In this document: one piece after another, positions 7,402 to 11,788 of the stretch
How the letters are laid out: the number at the start of each line of letters is the position of its first letter
Position numbering within the stretch: position 1 is the first letter of the stretch
Made by a program: the position numbers and the translations under genes
Origin: Actinomycetes bacterium
GTDB lineage: Bacteria > Actinomycetota > Acidimicrobiia > Acidimicrobiales > Ilumatobacteraceae
DNA length: 11,788 nucleotides
Direction of reading: 5' to 3'
Assembly (NCBI GenBank): GCA_023417265.1
Contig: JAEZFY010000132.1
Span: 1 to 11,788, forward strand
The notes under the pieces: generated by a model
What the model was told of the DNA's origin: nothing
The model's input: only the letters and a program-made list of their open reading frames with translations
Database searches by the model: none

Positions 7402-7746
7402 ATGCGAAAGCGAATCGCGACGTTCCTCGTCGTGTTGACATCTGTCGCGGTCCTCACTCCGGTGGGTCCTGCAGTCGCGTGGTGCGACTGCATCAAGACT
7501 CCGACCGGCGGTGGCGGAACGCAGATTCACCTTCATTACAGCACGGCGATCAACCGCGCGTACGCGGACCATTGGTCCGGATCGAACGGCAGCAAGTCTG
7601 CCGTCGCGTATTGTAACCAGCCTGGAACCTCAAACAGCAACGTGCAGGTCGATGGCACTCCCGATCCGTCCACCAGCCAGAGTTACCGCACCTGCTCGGG
7701 AACGTACACCCAACTCACCAACAACGGGTACACCTTCTACCCGTAA
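7402..7746 (+). CDS. Small secreted four-cysteine protein, possible bacteriocin
   Basis: This 114-residue protein has a clear Sec signal peptide: MRKR, a hydrophobic stretch (about 6-22) and a PAVA-W cleavage site after residue 26. The mature part is about 88 residues, rich in Gly, Ser, Thr, Asn and Tyr, with four cysteines (28, 30, 71, 98) that could form two disulfides, and ends in an aromatic NNGYTFYP. The start is well supported by AAGGAG five bases upstream. I recognise no family with certainty. The size, signal peptide, the AYADHWSGSNGSKSAVAY stretch and the aromatic C-terminus are loosely reminiscent of lactococcin 972-type bacteriocins, as recalled, not aligned. The lipoprotein gene follows with no gap. 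It could equally be a spore-, wall- or matrix-associated secreted protein. Confidence 0.78.
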   Translation: MRKRIATFLVVLTSVAVLTPVGPAVAWCDCIKTPTGGGGTQIHLHYSTAINRAYADHWSGSNGSKSAVAYCNQPGTSNSNVQVDGTPDPSTSQSYRTCSGTYTQLTNNGYTFYP

Positions 7747-8580
7747 ATGTATCCACCGAGACCGACGGAGTTCGGACCGGGCGCGATGGGCGCTGGTGCA
7801 AGCCGGCGCTCCGCTGTCGCGTCTCGGTACGTACTATTCGCTGCCGTCCTATCGTGCCTCGGTTGCTGTAGCGGCCCCAACGGCGACTCCGACAGCTCGG
7901 AGTTGACGGACTTTGAAGCATCCTACATCGGCGTTGGCGATGCTGGCCTCGAGGCTCGTATACAGCGCGAGATTTTCGAATCAGAGCAGCTGCATATATC
8001 TAAATGCATGCAGGCCTCCGGCTTCGAATACGTTCCGACAGCACCGGATGCAACTGTAACCATCTTCGACGGTCCCTCACGCGTGTCGCGGGAGTTCGCA
8101 GAGAAATACGGATTTCTCATCTCGACGCAGCCGGCTCTGGACCCCCTGTCCGACCCCAGCATTCAAGCGAACCTCGAAATTCGAGATTCGCTTAGTCCAG
8201 CCGCGCTAGCGAGCTACAACGAAACACTCTTGGAGTGCGAAACGTCGGCTCAACCCGAGTACGGCGGAGAACCTGTCGCCGTGCTTTCAGAGCGTGTCGT
8301 CGACAAGATCGCCGAGGTAAAGGCTTCAAGGGCCTGGAACGAGATCAATGCCGATTGGGTCGATTGCGTAGCGGAACTCGGCATCGAAGCTCAGAGTCAC
8401 GATGACTTGGTGCTGAGCCTATGGGATGACTTCTCGCGAATAGAGGTGAATGACGACGGCGGTTTGGCCGCTGCGGAGGTGCAAGAGTTTACGCGTCGCG
8501 AGTTGCAGCTCGCCTCGCTCACCTGGAAATGCAATTCCGAGTACTTCGACAGGTATCAGCAGTTGCTCGCCAAGACCTAG
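7747..8580 (+). CDS. Putative lipoprotein of unknown function
   Basis: The 277-residue frame begins with an ATG directly after the TAA of the secreted protein gene, so translation may be coupled; no separate ribosome binding site is visible. A second ATG at 7786 (residue 14) would give a more usual signal peptide. Residues 20-37 contain RR, a hydrophobic stretch and VLSC (34-37), a plausible lipobox, followed by further cysteines (40, 41). The mature protein is acidic and mostly helical in appearance, with cysteines at about 87, 163, 207 and 262 that could pair. I recognise no domain. It is noticeably less GC-rich than the backbone genes, consistent with acquired DNA. Its tight link to the secreted protein suggests a partner, receptor or immunity role, which is inference. 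Confidence 0.7.
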   Translation: MYPPRPTEFGPGAMGAGASRRSAVASRYVLFAAVLSCLGCCSGPNGDSDSSELTDFEASYIGVGDAGLEARIQREIFESEQLHISKCMQASGFEYVPTAPDATVTIFDGPSRVSREFAEKYGFLISTQPALDPLSDPSIQANLEIRDSLSPAALASYNETLLECETSAQPEYGGEPVAVLSERVVDKIAEVKASRAWNEINADWVDCVAELGIEAQSHDDLVLSLWDDFSRIEVNDDGGLAAAEVQEFTRRELQLASLTWKCNSEYFDRYQQLLAKT

Positions 8581-8835
8581 TCCGGATCGTTTCGTTCGGA
8601 GCCGTTATCCCTGCATCGAGTTCGGCGACCTCACTGAGCCAGCCTCGTCCCGCTCAGTCGCGTAGAGCCTCTGTACCTGGTCGCTTCAACGCGCCGCGCT
8701 TTCGGGTGGGTGACGGAGCAGGGGCAGTTCGGTGGGCCGGCGTCGAGCAGGGGCGGGAGGACGGGCGGAATCTCGACTGCGGATTGGACCCGCTCGCGCA
8801 GTCGCGGTGGCGTGATTGCGCAAGCCCTAGCGCGC

Positions 8836-10113
8836 CTATCTCGCTGCCAGCGAGCCGAGTACCGCGACGTGGGATTTGACCACACCGTCGGTGCGGTGGC
8901 GGTAGCGCTTGACGACCATCTCCAGGTCCTTGTGGCCGAGCAGATCGGCGACCTCGCGGAGCGGTACGTCGGCGTCCACCATCAGCGAGGCGACCGTGTG
9001 GCGCATCTCGTACAGCGACAGAGCCGGCACGCCGGCCTTGAGGCACACCTTCTTGAAGTCGCGACGGGCATGTGACGGGTCGATGGGCGTGCCGACTTCC
9101 GACGTGAACACGAGATCGGCCCATCGCGGGTCGGCGGTCCAGAGCGGGCCGACCGCGAGTCGACGCTCGGCCTGCTGCTTGCGGTGCCGGTGCAAGGCGG
9201 CGCCCAGCAGATCGGTCATCTCGACGTCGCGGCGGTTGCCGGTCTTGGTCGGGCCGATGCCGAGCGGACGCCCGCCGTCGGCGCGCTTGATCGCCCGATC
9301 GACCGTGATCGACTTGGTCTTGAAATCGACCTGTGACCAACTCAGGGCGTCGGTCTCTCCCGGCCGCGTCCCTGTGCTCAGCGCGGCGATGAAGTAGGCG
9401 CTCGGAGTCGGGGTCTTGAACGCGTCCTCGCCGGTGTCGGTCAAGACCGTCATCAGCGCCGCGTACTGCTCGCGGGTGAACGATTCCTTCTCCTTCGACT
9501 TCTTGTAGACCGCCGGCGCGTCGGGGTTCGTCATCGAGCGGTCCTTGGGCAACTTGGCGATGCGCGCCGGGTTCCAGTTGACGTACCGGCGGGCGACCGC
9601 CCACTCCAGCATCTCACCCAACATCTGCTTGTAGTCGCGGCAGGTGACCCGGGCCTGCGGCTTGCCATCCTTCCCGCCGGATTCGGCCTCCCGGCGCAGC
9701 CACGCCTCAACGTGGGCAACGGTGAGTTGATCGAGCTGGCGCCCGCCGATCCGGTCGGTCGGGATGATGTGCTTCTCGACGCGCGGCCGTAGACGCAGGA
9801 TCGTCGCTTCCTCCTTGGTCCCCTCGGTCTGCTCCAAATGGGCCAGCCACTCGTTGGCGAGGTCGGCGACGGTCATCGACTTCTTGCGCACGTCGATCCC
9901 GGCGTCCTGCTGACGCTGGAGCTCGCGGAGCTTGTCGGCGACCGCCTTGCGAGTGGGACCGGTGATCTTCTTGCGCCGGCGTTTGCCGTCCGACCCGACG
10001 CCCAGGTCGATCGACCCGATCCAGCGTTCCACAGTCGAGTCGCTCGATCGGAGCTTGAAGTCGCTCCGGTAGATCGATCCTTCTCCGTGGGAGCGGGTGG
10101 TCTTCCTCGTCAT
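8836..10113 (-). CDS. Tyrosine recombinase (phage-type integrase)
   Basis: The 425-residue protein has the layout of actinobacterial site-specific integrases: an N-terminal arm-binding region (about 1-60), a SAM-like core-binding domain (about 80-175) and a C-terminal catalytic domain (about 210-415). Visible catalytic residues are Arg250 (STGTRPGE), Lys290 (PTKTGNRRDV), Arg371 in SLYEMRHTVAS, His394 in LLGHKD and the nucleophile Tyr404 (KRYRH). The first His of the HxxR box is Tyr368, a variation I recall as common in this group. The ATG at 10113 has GGAAGGGG upstream. It lies 131 bases from the tRNA-Pro 3' end in the same direction, the classic arrangement for an element inserted into a tRNA gene. 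All active-site positions look intact, so it may be functional. No excisionase is seen nearby. Confidence 0.95.
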   Translation of the reverse strand: MTRKTTRSHGEGSIYRSDFKLRSSDSTVERWIGSIDLGVGSDGKRRRKKITGPTRKAVADKLRELQRQQDAGIDVRKKSMTVADLANEWLAHLEQTEGTKEEATILRLRPRVEKHIIPTDRIGGRQLDQLTVAHVEAWLRREAESGGKDGKPQARVTCRDYKQMLGEMLEWAVARRYVNWNPARIAKLPKDRSMTNPDAPAVYKKSKEKESFTREQYAALMTVLTDTGEDAFKTPTPSAYFIAALSTGTRPGETDALSWSQVDFKTKSITVDRAIKRADGGRPLGIGPTKTGNRRDVEMTDLLGAALHRHRKQQAERRLAVGPLWTADPRWADLVFTSEVGTPIDPSHARRDFKKVCLKAGVPALSLYEMRHTVASLMVDADVPLREVADLLGHKDLEMVVKRYRHRTDGVVKSHVAVLGSLAAR

Positions 10114-10155
10114 GGCGTGGCCCCTTCCGTCGGTACCGCCACACTAGGCCATCGA

Positions 10156-10179
10156 ATGGCTCCCAACATGGCTCCCAAC
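10156..10179. repeat. Perfect 12-bp tandem repeat, candidate integrase arm sites
   Basis: ATGGCTCCCAAC occurs twice, head to tail (10156-10167 and 10168-10179), between the integrase start and the tRNA 3' end. Short direct repeats in this position are typical of arm-type integrase binding sites in attachment regions. The role is inferred from position. Confidence 0.55.
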
Positions 10180-10195
10180 GCCCCCGGAAACTGTG

Positions 10196-10242
10196 AAGTC
10201 CCTGGCCTCGGCTCGCTATCGCGGCGCCGTGACCAGGGACTT
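10196..10242. repeat. 10-bp inverted repeat next to tRNA 3' end
   Basis: AAGTCCCTGG (10196-10205) and CCAGGGACTT (10233-10242) are perfect reverse complements with a 27-base spacer. The right arm also overlaps a smaller hairpin, GACCAG (10231-10236) with CTGGTC (10244-10249), whose second arm covers the encoded CCA of the tRNA. It could be a transcription terminator for the tRNA or part of the recombination site. Confidence 0.5.
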
Positions 10243-10244
10243 TC

Positions 10245-10322
10245 TGGTCGGGGTGAGAGGATTTGAACCTCCGGCCTCCACGTCCCGAACGTGGCGCGCT
10301 AACCAAGCTGCGCTACACCCCG
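10245..10322 (-). tRNA. tRNA-Pro (anticodon CGG), CCA encoded
   Basis: The minus strand folds into a full cloverleaf. The acceptor stem is CGGGGTG/CACCCCG, the D-stem GCGC/GCGC and the anticodon stem CCACG/CGTGG with loop TTCGGGA (anticodon CGG, reading proline codon CCG). The variable region is AGGCC, and the T-arm is GGAGG-TTCAAAT-CCTCT. Discriminator A is at 10248 and CCA is encoded at 10245-10247. The 3' end faces the integrase, making it the likely insertion site of the island. The gene is intact, as expected when an element restores the tRNA end on integration. Confidence 0.96.
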
Positions 10323-10337
10323 TAGCGGGGGGAAACT

Positions 10338-10802
10338 CTACCCGGCGGTCGCCGGTTCTTCCTCGGGGGCTTCGGCGACTTCTTCGGGGTCAGCCGGAGG
10401 CGCCACGACCGGCGTCGGGTCGCCGCCGGGCCACAGCTTGCCGGCCGCGACCGCCGTGGCGGCCCGCTCGAGGCGCAGCGCGTCGAGCGGCTTCACCAGC
10501 CAGCCCTCGGCGCCCGACCGGCGGGCCAGGTGCACGTCGGCAACGCGGTCGAGCAGCATCAGTACCGGGATGTGCATGAGCACACCGGCCGACTCGTCGT
10601 GGCGCAGATCCATCGTGACGGCCATGCCACCCATCGAGCCGATCTGCAGGTCGAGCACGGCCAGGTCAGGCGGATTCGCGCGGGCGACCTTCGACACGAC
10701 CCGGCCCTCGCGGCAGACCGTGAACGACGTGTCCGGCCCGCCGAGCGCTGCGGTGACCTCGTCGACGATCCAATCGGCGTCCGTGGCAAGCAGGATGTGC
10801 AC
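10338..10802 (-). CDS. Receiver-only response regulator
   Basis: This 154-residue protein is a CheY-like receiver domain (1-122) followed by a Pro/Glu/Ala-rich tail (about 125-154) and no DNA-binding output domain. Asp51 (LAVLDLQ) is the phospho-acceptor, Asp8 and Asp10 supply the acidic pocket, and Lys104 sits in the VKP motif. The conserved Thr/Ser that normally senses phosphorylation is a hydrophobic residue here (PVLMLLDR, 80-86). The start is GTG. No Shine-Dalgarno is visible, but TACGCT (10810-10815) lies seven bases upstream, which fits a leaderless -10 element. It follows the ArsA-like gene by 46 bases. No histidine kinase is in the window, so its partner is unknown. Confidence 0.85.
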   Translation of the reverse strand: MHILLATDADWIVDEVTAALGGPDTSFTVCREGRVVSKVARANPPDLAVLDLQIGSMGGMAVTMDLRHDESAGVLMHIPVLMLLDRVADVHLARRSGAEGWLVKPLDALRLERAATAVAAGKLWPGGDPTPVVAPPADPEEVAEAPEEEPATAG

Positions 10803-10848
10803 GGGCGCGAGCGTACCGAGTCGGCTGCGGCTGGAGCGAAGAGGTGGG

Positions 10849-11788
10849 TCAGCCGCCGCGCGTGTGCGGCACCGGGAACATGGCCGCGGCGAGGGTGTCG
10901 AGCGCGGCGGGGCCGTGCACGTCGGTCGCCAGGCGCACGACCTCGATCACGGGCGGGCGGCCCGAGCCGATCAGCGGGGCGATCGCCGCGCGCTCGGCGG
11001 CGGCCCGGGCGAGCAACTCGGCGAGGTTGCGCCACTCGTCGCCGTCGGGCAGCTCGGCATCGGGAGCCACGCCGAACGTCGGCTGGAGCCGGTTGACCAC
11101 GGTCGCCGCCACCGAGAAGTCGCGCGCGCCCAGCTGGTCGGCGAACCACGCCGCCTCGGCCACCGCATCGGGCTGCGGCGAGGCGACGAGCACGAACCGC
11201 GTGGTCGGCTCGTGGAGCAGCGCGGCCACGGCCTCGGCGCGGGCCCGGAACCCGTGCTCCATGCCGGCGAACGCCTGGAAGAAGGCGACGGTGTCGGTGA
11301 GCACGTCCGTGCCGACGACCTTGCCGACCGCCTTGAGCAGCGGCTGCGTGGCGACGCCCACCACGCGCATGCTGGCCCGGGTCGGAAGCATCATCATGCG
11401 GAACAGCGGATGGGCGAGGAAGCGCGTCAGCACGCCGGGCGCTTCGAGGAAATCGAGCGCATGTCGCGACGGCGGTGTGTCGACGACGACGAGGTCGAAG
11501 CGCGGGTCGCCGCACAGCTCGTACAGCGCCTCCGACGCCATGTACTCCTGCGTGCCACCGAGCGCCCCGGCGACGTTGCCGAAGAACGGGCTGGCGACGA
11601 TCCGGTCGGCCTGCTCGGGTGAGCCGGCGTGCCGGCGCACGACCCGCTCGAACATTGCCGGCGTGTCGAGCATCGTCGCCCACAGCTCGCCCGGCGCCCC
11701 GTCGAGCGGCAGCCGCTGCGGCGCGTCGGTGAGCCCGCCGGGCAACCCGAGCGCGTCGGCGAGCCGCCTCGCCGGGTCGATCGTGACG
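10849..11788 (-). CDS. ArsA/Get3-like ATPase, C-terminal part (cut by window edge)
   Basis: The frame enters from the right edge; 312 residues are visible. The first visible residues, VTIDPARRLADAL, match the switch I region of ArsA/Get3 ATPases. LVVVDTPPSRHALDFLEAP, with Asp at about fragment residue 103, matches the switch II/Walker B motif as found in the actinobacterial anion-transporting ATPase-like group. The P-loop lies beyond the window. A TTG at 11745 could be read as a start, but that would discard switch I, so I treat it as internal. Family members are cytosolic ATPases. In actinobacteria they often occur as paired genes, so a second copy may lie upstream of this one. The actual cargo in this group is not established from sequence. 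Confidence 0.9.
   Translation of the reverse strand, partial: VTIDPARRLADALGLPGGLTDAPQRLPLDGAPGELWATMLDTPAMFERVVRRHAGSPEQADRIVASPFFGNVAGALGGTQEYMASEALYELCGDPRFDLVVVDTPPSRHALDFLEAPGVLTRFLAHPLFRMMMLPTRASMRVVGVATQPLLKAVGKVVGTDVLTDTVAFFQAFAGMEHGFRARAEAVAALLHEPTTRFVLVASPQPDAVAEAAWFADQLGARDFSVAATVVNRLQPTFGVAPDAELPDGDEWRNLAELLARAAAERAAIAPLIGSGRPPVIEVVRLATDVHGPAALDTLAAAMFPVPHTRGG

Noticed and set aside
8581..8835. Possible terminator or small gene between the lipoprotein and the integrase
   Set aside because: No convincing hairpin with T-run and no frame with start signals; these 255 bases between convergent genes hold nothing I can support.
8654..9604. 316-residue minus-strand frame over the integrase gene
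   Set aside because: Arg/Gly-rich shadow; the other minus frame has the complete integrase active site.
10438..11622. 394-residue plus-strand frame opposite the ArsA-like gene
   Set aside because: Antisense shadow rich in Arg, Gly and His, no domain, lies opposite a motif-supported gene.
10559..11683. 374-residue minus-strand frame over the response regulator and ArsA-like genes
   Set aside because: Arg/Ala-rich shadow spanning two genes that each show family motifs in another frame.
11743..11745. TTG as the start of the ArsA-like protein
   Set aside because: In-frame residues upstream of it read VTIDPARRLADAL, the family's switch I motif, so the gene continues past the window edge.
1..11788. 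CRISPR array
   Set aside because: No regularly spaced direct repeats seen; the only clear tandem repeat is the two-copy 12-bp unit near the tRNA.

Overview
This is high-GC DNA with dense, mostly minus-strand coding, actinobacterial in style. The right edge carries a Get3/ArsA-type ATPase fragment next to a stand-alone response regulator and a tRNA-Pro(CGG) gene. That set suggests the Actinomycetota, possibly the Acidimicrobiia; this is inference, since no rRNA or species-level marker is present.

The window splits into two parts. The right part (about 10245-11788) looks like chromosomal backbone: a truncated ArsA-like ATPase, a receiver-only response regulator and tRNA-Pro(CGG) with an encoded CCA end, all on the minus strand. 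The rest (1 to about 10244) looks like the end of an integrated island. A full-length tyrosine recombinase (8836-10113) lies just past the tRNA 3' end in the same orientation. Between them is an att-like segment with a perfect 12-bp tandem repeat and a 10-bp inverted repeat. I found no second copy of the tRNA 3' end in the window, so the far boundary probably lies beyond the left edge. The left edge holds the tail of an IS3-type transposase followed by about 540 bases with no convincing gene.

The island's centre has two divergent gene blocks. On the minus strand, reading right to left, are an ECF sigma factor (5728-6225), a single-pass membrane protein resembling sigma-regulating companions (4595-5731), a HlyD/MacA-type adaptor with a peptidoglycan-binding domain and a long coiled coil (2606-4444), and a MacB-type ABC exporter with fused ATPase and permease (642-2609). 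Two of the three junctions are 4-base start/stop overlaps, so this is very likely an operon. On the plus strand are a second ECF-like sigma factor (6503-7045), a 355-base gap with possible leader structures, a small secreted four-cysteine protein (7402-7746) and a putative lipoprotein (7747-8580) that starts directly after the previous stop codon. A strong hairpin and a small palindrome lie between the divergent sigma genes.

Working model (inference): the sigma factors and the membrane companion sense an envelope signal, and the MacAB-like pump exports a peptide or envelope-active compound. The secreted protein and lipoprotein may be the cargo and partner or immunity pair. The small protein has a weak, from-memory resemblance to lactococcin 972-type bacteriocins, a family often found beside MacB-like ABC genes. 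This would be a mobile bacteriocin or envelope-stress module, but nothing in the sequence alone proves it.
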